Source: Solimonas sp964507195 (GTDB lineage Bacteria; Pseudomonadota; Gammaproteobacteria; Nevskiales; Nevskiaceae). From it: 64,000 bases of DNA. The DNA is taken from contig CAZDPA010000001.1 in NCBI GenBank assembly GCA_964507195.1, positions 1 to 64,000 of the forward strand, in the 5' to 3' direction. The notes under the pieces are model-generated. The model was given only the letters and a program-made list of their open reading frames with translations, had not been told where the DNA came from and ran no database searches. Both the position numbers and the translations under genes were made by a program. Of this stretch, positions 26,249 through 34,609 are shown one piece after another. Every line of letters starts with the position of its first letter. The first letter of the stretch is position 1.

Positions 26249-28663
26249 ATGTACGCCCAGGCCCGAAGTCTGCTGCGGTCGCTGTCGACGGTAACGATGA
26301 CGGCAACATTGCTCAGCGCTTGCGCCGGTGAGTACAGCGGCACCGGCGGTGCCCCGCAACCGGGTGGTGGCGGTGGGGTCAACACGCCGCGCAGCATGCA
26401 GGTGCTGTTCACGGATCGGGTGCAGCCACGCCTCGCGTTCTGTCGCACCTGTCATGTGCCGGGCGGTGTCGGCGATGTCGAAGATGGCCGCGACTTCATG
26501 CTCGGTGCCGAGGCGCAGGATCTCGACACTCTGCGCGCGAGTTGGGAGCGACTGGGCGGCAACGCGCCGACGTCGCGGATTCTGCTGATGGCTTCCGGGC
26601 AGGAGCAGCCCCATTCCGGCGGTGCACCTTGGCCGCAGGGCTCTGCGGCGTACGCCGACATGGACGTGCTGCTGAAATGTTTCGCGACACCGGAGCAGTG
26701 CGAGGCCTTGCTCGCAGGTTTGGGCGAGGGCCCAGCAGTCCAGGAATATCCGCTGCTCGGCAGCAAGCATGGCGGGCATGCCTGGTTCGACTACTGCAAG
26801 GACCGCAACGACGATGCTGTGCTGCCAGCCGATCCGCGTTCGCTGGTGAAGCCAGGCATCAGCGAAGGCAAAGCGGTGCACTTCAACGCCTACTGGACCG
26901 ACTGCCATGCCGATCCCGAACTGGTTGGCGAAGCAGCCCAGCCGCGCACTTGCGGCGAGTTGCGCGCGAGCTGGCAGATCGGCGAAGACCTGATGCGCGG
27001 CAACGGTGGCCCCAAGTCGGGGACCTTCTTCGGCGGCGACAGTCACGATGAGCAGTTCCTGCAGCGCTCGCTGGATGCCTACAACCGCCTGTGGCGTCTC
27101 TGGGGGCTGAGCGAGCGGCCTGACAATTTCGACGAACTGGCGGCCGAGCGCTACGGCATGCCGATTGCGCTGGCACGCAATCCGTATCCGTTGCCGGGCG
27201 AGGATCCGAACCAGACCGATGGCGGCAGCGGCCAGCTCCCGGCTTTCGTCACTCAGCTGCGCGGACCGGACGGCGAATGGACCGGCCGCTTCGGCTTCAC
27301 CTGCCACGCCTGTCACAGCAGCGCGGCGGGTCTGTCCAGCGAAGGCGGTGGCTTCAACTACGGGCAGGGCAACAACCTGCAGGACATCGCGCTGATGTCG
27401 CGCGAACTCGGTGAGAGCGGGCTGTCGGCTGGTGCGATCTTCGCACTGTTCGGCACCAGCCGCGGGACCAACAACGCCAGCGACGTGAATGTGTTCTTCC
27501 TGGCCAACCAGCAGAACGGCCTGCGCATCGACCAGTACACGTTGAGCATGCTCCTGTCCGGTTCAACCGCGTCGAGCGACACGCCGCCGTGGTGGAACAT
27601 GGGCTCGCGCCCGCTGAAATTCCAGGACGGCTACTTCGCCGCCGATTCGAGCCGCGTCGACCTGATCTTCTACACGCCGCTCGATGGCGTCGTCGGCGGC
27701 ACCGCGGGCGAGGACTGGGTGCGCGCGCATGCCCAGCATGCGGACAAGTGGATTCTGTCGCTGAAGTCGCCGGCGTATCCGCTGCCGGTCGACACCGCGC
27801 TGGCGGAGCGAGGCGCGATCCTGTTCCACAGCAAGGATCTGTGGGGAGCCAATCTCGACAATCCGGCACCGCGCCCGGAAGGTGGCAACGGCTCCTGCGC
27901 GGGTTGTCACGGTGCCTACTCGCCGCGCTACGTCAACGATCCCGCCTATCTCGCGGATCCGGTGCTCGAAGGTGTGGCGAGCAACATCGCCGCGCATGAC
28001 GTCATCCGCACGGATCGCCGCCGTGCCGACACCAACAACGAAGCCGTCAACCAGTATGGCTCGACGAGTTTCCTCGGCTACCCGGAAACGATCGGCACCG
28101 AGAACGACTGCGGGCCGCAGAACCGCAGCGAGATTCGCGGCGAGCGTCCGCTCGGCTATCTCGCGCCGCCGCTTTATGGCGTGTGGGCGACGGCACCGTA
28201 TCTTCACAATGGCGCGGTGCCCGATGTCGAAAGCCTGCTCAAGCCGGAGACGCGGCCGAAGATCTGGCGTCGTGTGTCGACACCGGCGCGTACCGACCAA
28301 CAGGGCGATGTCGTCATGGGTTACGACATCAGTCTGGCGCGTGCCTACGATCAGGACCGCATGGGCTGGAAGTACGACGCGCTGCCCTGCGGCACCGGGA
28401 CGCTGCCGTTCCTCGACTGCACGCCGGGCAGCGATGCGACACCGCTGACGCAGCTGATCCTGCATGAGCTGTACGGCAACGTGCTGCTTGCATGGAACCT
28501 CGGCCAGCTGCCGATCTTCCTGCAGGTCAGCCAACAGCAGGCGGAAGACCGCAAGATCTACAACACGTATCTCTACAGCCAGGGCAACGGCGGGCACGAC
28601 TTCACCACCGTGCTGACCGACGCCGAACGGCGTGCGCTGATCGAATACCTCAAGACGTTATAG
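26249..28663 (+). CDS. RoxA-like multihaem c-type cytochrome lipoprotein (putative oxygenase/peroxidase)
   Basis: An 804-residue exported protein starting at 26249 behind GAGGAGG, with a lipobox (LLSAC). Three haem c motifs are present: CRTCH at residue 65, CHACH at 352 and CAGCH at 550. The last two are 198 residues apart; in rubber oxygenase RoxA the two motifs are, as I recall, 199 apart, and the C-terminal LAPPLYGVWATAPYLHNG and RPKIWRRV segments are typical of the RoxA/MauG-like group. The first motif, in a FCRTCHVPGG domain, is an addition. RoxA and relatives cleave double bonds of polyisoprene with O2; here the substrate is not known, so a MauG-like oxidant role is an alternative. Confidence 0.8.
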   Translation: MYAQARSLLRSLSTVTMTATLLSACAGEYSGTGGAPQPGGGGGVNTPRSMQVLFTDRVQPRLAFCRTCHVPGGVGDVEDGRDFMLGAEAQDLDTLRASWERLGGNAPTSRILLMASGQEQPHSGGAPWPQGSAAYADMDVLLKCFATPEQCEALLAGLGEGPAVQEYPLLGSKHGGHAWFDYCKDRNDDAVLPADPRSLVKPGISEGKAVHFNAYWTDCHADPELVGEAAQPRTCGELRASWQIGEDLMRGNGGPKSGTFFGGDSHDEQFLQRSLDAYNRLWRLWGLSERPDNFDELAAERYGMPIALARNPYPLPGEDPNQTDGGSGQLPAFVTQLRGPDGEWTGRFGFTCHACHSSAAGLSSEGGGFNYGQGNNLQDIALMSRELGESGLSAGAIFALFGTSRGTNNASDVNVFFLANQQNGLRIDQYTLSMLLSGSTASSDTPPWWNMGSRPLKFQDGYFAADSSRVDLIFYTPLDGVVGGTAGEDWVRAHAQHADKWILSLKSPAYPLPVDTALAERGAILFHSKDLWGANLDNPAPRPEGGNGSCAGCHGAYSPRYVNDPAYLADPVLEGVASNIAAHDVIRTDRRRADTNNEAVNQYGSTSFLGYPETIGTENDCGPQNRSEIRGERPLGYLAPPLYGVWATAPYLHNGAVPDVESLLKPETRPKIWRRVSTPARTDQQGDVVMGYDISLARAYDQDRMGWKYDALPCGTGTLPFLDCTPGSDATPLTQLILHELYGNVLLAWNLGQLPIFLQVSQQQAEDRKIYNTYLYSQGNGGHDFTTVLTDAERRALIEYLKTL

Positions 28664-28714
28664 GCGCACCGCGCCGCACGACATTCATCGGGAACCAACA
28701 GGGGACTCTGCTGC

Positions 28715-29854
28715 ATGCAACGCCAGCCACTGACGCCAGAGATGGAAATGTTCCGCGACAGCGCGCGCAGGTTCTTCCTGACCGAAATACGTCCGCATGC
28801 CGAGCGCTGGCGCGAAGCCGGCATTGTCGATCGAGAAGCTTTCCTCAAAGCCGGTGCAGCCGGCTATCTGTGCATGTGGGCGGACGAGAAGTACGGCGGC
28901 CTCGGCATCAGGGATTTTCGCTACGAACAGATACTCATCGAAGAGAACGCCGTGCATGGCGACGCCGGATTCTTCATGACCGTACACAGCCGCCTGATCG
29001 CGCCGTATCTGGGCACTTTCGGTACCGAAGAACAGAAGGAGCGCTACTTTCCGAAGATCATCAGCGGCGAATGCATCCTCGCCGTCGCCATGACGGAGCC
29101 GGATGCAGGTTCGGATCTGGCCGGCATGAAGAGTCATGCAGAAGATCACGGCGACCACTGGTTGCTCAATGGCGCCAAGACCTACATCTCCAATGGCATC
29201 CTCTGCGATCTGGTCATCGTTGCGGCGCGAACGATTCCCGACAATCCGCACGCAGTCACGCTGTTTCTCGTCGAGCGCGGCATGCCGGGATTCGAGCGTG
29301 GGCGCAACCTGAAGAAAATGGGCCTGAAGTCGCAGGACACCGCCGAGTTGTTCTTCAACGACGTGCGCGTTCCCAAGGCCAACGTGCTCGGCCAACCGAA
29401 CCGCGGCTTCTATCACCTCATGCACGCCTTGGCAGAAGAGCGCCTGCTGTCTGCTGCAGGCAACGTCGTTGCCGCTCGCCTCGCCGTCGATACGACGCGT
29501 GATTTCGTACGTAATCGGAAGGTCTTCGGCAACCCCTTGTCGAAAATGCAGAACACGCGCTTCAAGCTCGCTGCGCTGGATACCGAGATCGAGGTCGCGC
29601 AGGCCTTCGTCGATCGCTGTGTCGAGGTTCACAACGAAGGCAAGCTCAGCGCCGAGGACGCGGCACGCGCCAAGCTGTTCTGTAGCGAAGTCTACGGTCG
29701 AGCGGTTGACGAAGGTGTCCAGCTCCATGGCGGAGCGGGTTACATGGACGAATACCCGATCTGCCGCATGTACCAGGACGAACGCATCAACCGCATCTTC
29801 GCCGGCACGTCGGAGATCATGAAAGAGATCATTGCGCGCTCGATCCTCGACTGA
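28715..29854 (+). CDS. Acyl-CoA dehydrogenase
   Basis: A 379-residue FAD enzyme with the N-, middle- and C-terminal acyl-CoA dehydrogenase domains (AMTEPDAGSDLAG; SQDTAELFFNDVRVP; QLHGGAGYMDEYP). The usual C-terminal catalytic Glu of the medium-chain type is replaced (IFAGTSEIM), but Glu242 in ALAEERLL sits where isovaleryl- and long-chain-type enzymes keep theirs. It should introduce a 2,3-double bond into a long or branched acyl-CoA. It follows the RoxA-like gene by 51 bases and is probably cotranscribed, so it may act on products of that protein. Confidence 0.9.
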   Translation: MQRQPLTPEMEMFRDSARRFFLTEIRPHAERWREAGIVDREAFLKAGAAGYLCMWADEKYGGLGIRDFRYEQILIEENAVHGDAGFFMTVHSRLIAPYLGTFGTEEQKERYFPKIISGECILAVAMTEPDAGSDLAGMKSHAEDHGDHWLLNGAKTYISNGILCDLVIVAARTIPDNPHAVTLFLVERGMPGFERGRNLKKMGLKSQDTAELFFNDVRVPKANVLGQPNRGFYHLMHALAEERLLSAAGNVVAARLAVDTTRDFVRNRKVFGNPLSKMQNTRFKLAALDTEIEVAQAFVDRCVEVHNEGKLSAEDAARAKLFCSEVYGRAVDEGVQLHGGAGYMDEYPICRMYQDERINRIFAGTSEIMKEIIARSILD

Positions 29855-29875
29855 GCATTCGGGTCCGATCCATCA

Positions 29876-30544
29876 ATGGTCGCCTCAGCGCGAGATCTGC
29901 AAACCGACGAGAAGTATGAAGAAGCCCTTGCCGAGTATGAACGGGCGCTCGCGTTCGGAATGGAGGAGCCATTTCTGCGCGGACGCATGGCCATGTATCG
30001 CCGGTTGAATCGATTTTCGGAAGCACTGGCGGACGCGAAGCTGGTGAGCGAACTGTTTCCGTACAGCACGCTCAAGAACCCTGTTAAGAACATGCTCGAG
30101 GCCTATCGGAACTGGGCATACGATCGGCAACGCGAGGACAATTTAGAGCCGGCGATTGAAGCTTTCACGGAGCTCATCGAATACCTCCCGAATGATGTTG
30201 ATCTGCACTACTGGCGTGCGGTCGCCCTGAGAAAAAGTGGCCAACCCGAAGCGGCCCTCGAAGGGTTCCAGGCAGCAATGGCCGTAGATCCGCATCGCAT
30301 CGATTCATTTCGAGGGGCCGACTTCCTGTTGGCGCTTCAGAAGAGATGGGGTGAAGTCATTTCAATATGGGACGCTTTTATCCTCGACAATCCCGATGTC
30401 GCGGAAGGCTACTTTGAGCGAGGTGGGGCCAACTTCAATCGCGGCGACTTTGCGTCTGCCCTCAACGATGCACAGAAGGCATGCGACCTTGGTCGGAGTG
30501 AGGCGTGCGAATGGGTGTCACGTCTCAGCAAGCATAGGCAGTGA
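29876..30544 (+). CDS. Tetratricopeptide-repeat protein
   Basis: A 222-residue soluble protein made of five or six TPR helix pairs, the clearest being EKYEEALAEYERALAFG, PAIEAFTELIEYLPNDVDLHYWRA and PEAALEGFQAAMAVDP. TPR domains mediate protein contacts; no partner or catalytic domain is visible. It starts 22 bases after the acyl-CoA dehydrogenase stop. Its base composition is lower in GC than the genes before it, marking the edge of the less GC-rich region. Confidence 0.75.
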   Translation: MVASARDLQTDEKYEEALAEYERALAFGMEEPFLRGRMAMYRRLNRFSEALADAKLVSELFPYSTLKNPVKNMLEAYRNWAYDRQREDNLEPAIEAFTELIEYLPNDVDLHYWRAVALRKSGQPEAALEGFQAAMAVDPHRIDSFRGADFLLALQKRWGEVISIWDAFILDNPDVAEGYFERGGANFNRGDFASALNDAQKACDLGRSEACEWVSRLSKHRQ

Positions 30545-31310
30545 TCGACCTTCACTGCAGGCAGGAGTGTTCAAGCAGCCATGTTTTATCTCGTTTGGAC
30601 TCGATCCCGTGGCGGGCACTCTGGCTGAATTTCTCGAATCGGCTGTCTTACAGGTCGACGCCCTAAGGAACGATGTCATAACTACGGCTGCCGTCGATGA
30701 TGCTGGCATGGTTGAGCTCATCAGAGATGATTGCGTCGGCTTCGCTCAGCAACGCCTCGAACAATCCGCCGTTGGCGTCGAAGCACGATGGATAGAGAAT
30801 CGTGTCTTCCATGCCAATGAAGTCAGAAAGCTCATGCTCAAGTTGCTTGTGTACTCCCTGAGTGCCGCAGATGCAGCGTACAGAGGCCATTCCGTAGCCC
30901 CAACGATCCCAACCTTCGGCAGCGGCTTCGGAAACCGCCGGATGCTGCGCTAGGCTTAGATTGTTGTTGGCGCAGAGGCTGATGACGTTGCCTGAGGGGT
31001 ACTCCGACATGGCTGCCTTGAGGCGTGGCGATGATGCGCTCGCTCTTGTGCATGCCGGCGGAACGGATGGATGCCAACTCGTTCTGGACGTGTCCCCTGA
31101 AGCCAGTTTTCATCAGTGCCTCACTCAAATTGACGACGCCCCTGCCGGCTGGTTGGTCAAGGGGAGGACACAAATTCCCGGCGGTGGCGGAAAACACCGT
31201 CCCACGTGGGCAGTGCCGCTCTCAGCATCATCCGCGCAACTCTGAGGTAAGCGCCCGAAACGGGTTTTCATACTAACTGCAGTTCCCGATCCCTCTCGCG
31301 GGTCGATTTC
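30545..31310. other. 766-bp gap holding only the kbl remnant
   Basis: Apart from the kbl fragment at 30663-31113 nothing coding was seen. The bases 30545-30662, where the rest of kbl would lie, and 31114-31310 show no recognisable gene, repeat or insertion-sequence end. Confidence 0.6.
30663..31113 (-). pseudogene. kbl: Broken glycine C-acetyltransferase (kbl) fragment
   Basis: Read from 31113 leftwards, MKTGFRGHVQNELASIRSAG and KSERIIATPQGSHV match the Kbl N-terminus, and after a frameshift in a GGGG run (30996-30999) the sequence continues as SGNVISLCANNNLSLAQHP, GMASVRCICGTQ, YPSCFDANGGLFEALL and SDELNHASIIDG. A stop follows at 30663, so only about 150 of roughly 398 residues remain; the Schiff-base Lys and C-terminal half are gone. 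It is a double lesion (frameshift plus truncation) and cannot code for an enzyme that cleaves 2-amino-3-ketobutyrate. Confidence 0.85.
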
Positions 31311-31895
31311 CTATTTCACGGATGCGTAGATTGATCGCTTCGGCTGTGCGAACACGCGGCGAAGCATCGGCTCGAAAAAGGACAGTGGTGGAGTCTCGAC
31401 CTTGGGGTCGAATGCCGGGGCATCGTACTTCTCGCAGAATTCAGCGGTCCGCTCGAAGCTGGGGTGTCCCTGGAATTGGTCGCGCAGGTTGCGGTCCATG
31501 CCCAGGTGATGAAAGAAGTAGTAGCCCTGGAAGATGCCGTGCTTGTCGACCATCCAGTGATTCTCTTCGGACACGAACGGCTTGAGGATCACTGCAGCGA
31601 CATCCGCGTGGTTGTACGTGCCCAATGTATCGCCGACGTCATGCAGAAGGGCACAGACGACGTATTCCTCGTCGCGCCCATCCTGATGTGCAAGCGCCGC
31701 GGTCTGCAGGCAGTGACTCAGGCGGTCAACAGGGAAGCCACCGAAATCGCCGGATAGCAAGTTCAGGTGACTCATGATGCGATCCGGCAGCTGCTGCGCA
31801 AACGGCAGGAACTGCCCCGCGATAATTGCCCAGTCCTGTTGTGTGCTCTGGGCAATGTCTGTGAAGTGAGCGCGAGGTGTGGGCTGGTCGTTCAT
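31311..31895 (-). CDS. HD-domain protein, possibly a PhnZ/TmpB-like di-iron oxygenase
   Basis: A 194-residue protein of the HD fold. His61 (SHCLQTA), His85-Asp86 (LLHDVGD), His96, His119 and a late Asp (about 158 or 163, EKYDAPAFDP) can supply metal ligands; the first His to HD spacing (24) equals that I recall for PhnZ. PhnZ and TmpB are mixed-valence di-iron oxygenases that cleave hydroxylated aminophosphonates, while most HD proteins are phosphohydrolases. Later spacings do not all agree with PhnZ, so the oxygenase reading is tentative. It is divergent from the TonB receptor, with operator A between. Confidence 0.65.
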   Translation of the reverse strand: MNDQPTPRAHFTDIAQSTQQDWAIIAGQFLPFAQQLPDRIMSHLNLLSGDFGGFPVDRLSHCLQTAALAHQDGRDEEYVVCALLHDVGDTLGTYNHADVAAVILKPFVSEENHWMVDKHGIFQGYYFFHHLGMDRNLRDQFQGHPSFERTAEFCEKYDAPAFDPKVETPPLSFFEPMLRRVFAQPKRSIYASVK

Positions 31896-31987
31896 TCAAG
31901 AATCCTGTACGGGATTTGGCAATCAGTTGGCGCCCCAATTAAGAGCTGCGCAGCGATGGCTTTCAATACTGGAGCAAGGAAACTAAA

Positions 31988-32017
31988 TTGACAAGTAATA
32001 TATATTAATTGTATGTT
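31988..32017 (+). promoter_or_regulatory. Promoter with island operator A (31991-32012)
   Basis: ACAAGTA-N8-TAATTGT, one mismatch from the ACAAGTA-N8-TACTTGT consensus, occupies the 18-base spacer between TTGACA (31988-31993) and TATGTT (32012-32017). It is 44 bases before the TonB receptor start. A repressor bound here would exclude RNA polymerase. Confidence 0.7.
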
Positions 32018-32055
32018 TCAAGGCACACCCACTGCTGACACCTTACGAGACGCAA

Positions 32056-34530
32056 ATGCGATTGAAGTACCGGACCCTAATTGCGCTCATCGGACTCTCG
32101 ATGCCGTTGCTATGCGTAGACGTCGTGGCTCAGGAAGCTCACGAGCCGGATGTGGTCATCGGCGAATCCGTTGAGGCGACGTCAGAATCTCCACCTGAGG
32201 AGTTCTGGGCTGCAGGTGAGGAGCATGCATCGCCAAGTACGCCACCAAATGACTCCTCGGCGAACTCAGCAAATGCGACAGACCCTGTTTCTGAAGGAGA
32301 GATCGTTCCAACGATTCCGGTTCTGTCGGCCGCGAAAATCTCTGAGCCGGAGATGGCTGCGCCATCGCGCAGCACGGTTCTTGAAGAGATCGTAGTCACT
32401 GCAGATAAGCGCCAGCAGAGCGTGCGCGATATTGCCGGCTCGGTTACCGGTATCAACGGAAAGCAAATGGAAGAAGCGGGGGCTTCGGGTCTAGGGGAAT
32501 ACTTGTCGCTTTCGCCAGGCGTCAACTTTTCCAGCAGCGTTCCCGGGCAATCGCTGATCACCATTCGCGGCATTTCGTCGGACACAGTTCCCGGGTTCAC
32601 GCAGACAACGGTAGGTGTTTATTACGACGACATCCCGCTGACCGACCCCTCGGCACCTATTGTTGTGCCAGATATCGACGCCTTTGACGCGGATCGTGTG
32701 GAGGTCCTTCGAGGACCTCAAGGCGCCTTGTACGGCTCGGCGTCTATGGGTGGCGCGATGAACTACGTGCCCAATCAGCCCAATTTCTCCGACTACGAGT
32801 TTTCGGTAATGGGCACCGGAAACATCATGGAGAACAGCTCTGTAGGTGGCTCTTTCAAAATGATGGTCAACACGCCTTTCTTCCAGGACTCAGAGATATT
32901 CGATGATGGTCTGGCCTTGCGTGTTGCCGGCCACATCACCCACCAGCCTGGCTATATCGACAACCTGGGCCTGGATCGGCCCCAGTCAAATGAGACTACA
33001 ACCGGTGGTGGGCGCGCGATGGTGAGCTGGGCGCCTACCGGAAATTCGGTTTTGCGCTTGGGCGGTCTCTACCAGCGAACGTTTGTCCCTGATCAGGGGT
33101 ACACACTTGATACGTTGGACGATCTACAGAAGTCATCCATCATGCCGGAAGAAACATTCAACCAGTTCTGGCTTTCCAGCCTTCACTATGAAATTAGCGA
33201 GGATTACGGAACCTGGTCGTTGATAGGCGGGTATCAGGAAAAGGACAGCCTGGTCAGCTTCGATGCTTCGTCAGGATTGGGCTTAGATCAGACTGGGCTG
33301 CAGATTCCCCTCGTCCAGGGCGGAAGTGTTCAGGGCTACAGCGCAGAACTGCGATTCGTCTCGCCGCTGGACGACACATTCTATTGGCTTGCCGGCATCT
33401 CATATGTCGATCGCAAGGAACTCTTCTACGATAGCCTCACTCCGGAGCTCACCTCCACCACAGTGGCGATCGCGACGAACCTCCTCGGAGCGTTGGGCAT
33501 TCCGGTGCCGGCTGATATTGAGGCTGTCGGAACGTTGTTCTCCCAAACTGCGAATGTCAAAGCGCCGGAGAAGGCTGCATACCTAGAGGGAACGTTTGCC
33601 TTTCTTGATCGATTCAAGCTGACAGCAGGCGGCAGGTTCTACGACAACATGGTTGAGAGCAGCACCGTTTCAAGCGGTGTACTAATGCTCCCAACTGGAT
33701 CGCTCAGCGCTACTGCTTACGACAAGCAAGTCGGGCAAGGATTCAACCCTAAGGTCTCGATCTCTATGGAAGTGACGGATGACGTTATGGTCTACGCGCT
33801 CTACTCCCGTGGTTATCGACTGGGTGGAGTCAACCTATCGCCGGTGACGCCGCTGACCAATGCATCGCAGTTCTACTCTGCGGACGAAGTTCGCAATTTC
33901 GAACTAGGCGCAAAGACGCGCTGGTTCTCTGGCGCCATGACAGCAGACGTTACCGCTTATCGAATTGATTGGAAGGACATTCCTCTGCTGATTCAAGATA
34001 GCGCCGGTTTGTTCAACTACCTAGAAAACGCAGGTAATGCGAAAGTTGATGGCGTAGAAGCAGCATTGGCAATTATGCCTTTCGACTTTCTTACCGCCCG
34101 ATCATCAGTGACATACAACGATGCTCGGCTACTGAATGACTTCGATCCCGACAATGGGCAGCCGCCTGCCATGGCAGGAGATCAACTTCCTGGGGCGCCG
34201 AAGCTAACGGTGACCAATCTCCTGTCCGGCGTCTGGTACGTAGGGAATAGCATTCCCAGCGTGACCTTGATTCACCGCTATGTCGGTGAGTCCCCCTCCA
34301 ATTTGTCCTTCAAGGACATTCCCGTCGGCGGATACCATTTATTCGATCTGCGTGCGGGCACAAAGCTGAATGGCTGGAGTATCACTGCGTTCGTGAAGAA
34401 TATCGGCGACGAACGTGCAATCACTGCCTCCAAGAACCAACCGCGGCCTAACGGCGACATCGTCTCTGCCCGGTACATCATTCCGCCTCGGTCGATCGGA
34501 CTTGAGTTTGGCTATACCTATGGCCAATAG
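32056..34530 (+). CDS. TonB-dependent outer-membrane receptor
   Basis: An 824-residue receptor with a signal peptide (cleavage near VVAQE, residue 25), an acidic Ser/Pro spacer, the plug (EEIVVTADKRQQSVRDIAGSV, LSPGVNFSS, VLRGPQGALYGSASMGGAM) and a barrel ending in LEFGYTYGQ, with a conserved aromatic two from the end. It is clearly a different clade member from the receptor at 22867. Together with the MFS carrier 79 bases downstream it should move the island's growth substrate from outside to the cytoplasm. The ligand is inferred to be a peptide or amide-type compound from the peptidase and amidase genes further on. Confidence 0.92.
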   Translation: MRLKYRTLIALIGLSMPLLCVDVVAQEAHEPDVVIGESVEATSESPPEEFWAAGEEHASPSTPPNDSSANSANATDPVSEGEIVPTIPVLSAAKISEPEMAAPSRSTVLEEIVVTADKRQQSVRDIAGSVTGINGKQMEEAGASGLGEYLSLSPGVNFSSSVPGQSLITIRGISSDTVPGFTQTTVGVYYDDIPLTDPSAPIVVPDIDAFDADRVEVLRGPQGALYGSASMGGAMNYVPNQPNFSDYEFSVMGTGNIMENSSVGGSFKMMVNTPFFQDSEIFDDGLALRVAGHITHQPGYIDNLGLDRPQSNETTTGGGRAMVSWAPTGNSVLRLGGLYQRTFVPDQGYTLDTLDDLQKSSIMPEETFNQFWLSSLHYEISEDYGTWSLIGGYQEKDSLVSFDASSGLGLDQTGLQIPLVQGGSVQGYSAELRFVSPLDDTFYWLAGISYVDRKELFYDSLTPELTSTTVAIATNLLGALGIPVPADIEAVGTLFSQTANVKAPEKAAYLEGTFAFLDRFKLTAGGRFYDNMVESSTVSSGVLMLPTGSLSATAYDKQVGQGFNPKVSISMEVTDDVMVYALYSRGYRLGGVNLSPVTPLTNASQFYSADEVRNFELGAKTRWFSGAMTADVTAYRIDWKDIPLLIQDSAGLFNYLENAGNAKVDGVEAALAIMPFDFLTARSSVTYNDARLLNDFDPDNGQPPAMAGDQLPGAPKLTVTNLLSGVWYVGNSIPSVTLIHRYVGESPSNLSFKDIPVGGYHLFDLRAGTKLNGWSITAFVKNIGDERAITASKNQPRPNGDIVSARYIIPPRSIGLEFGYTYGQ

Positions 34531-34609
34531 AGCTACCGTCTGGTGGCGTAGCTAAGTACGGGATATCAACGATCGAAAGATTTAAAACAATAACAAACGT
34601 GGTGCAACC

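Noticed and set aside
32001..32010. TATATATTAA run near operator A as an extra -10 element
   Set aside because: It lies inside the operator spacer; the TTGACA-N18-TATGTT arrangement matches the geometry of the other five sites better.
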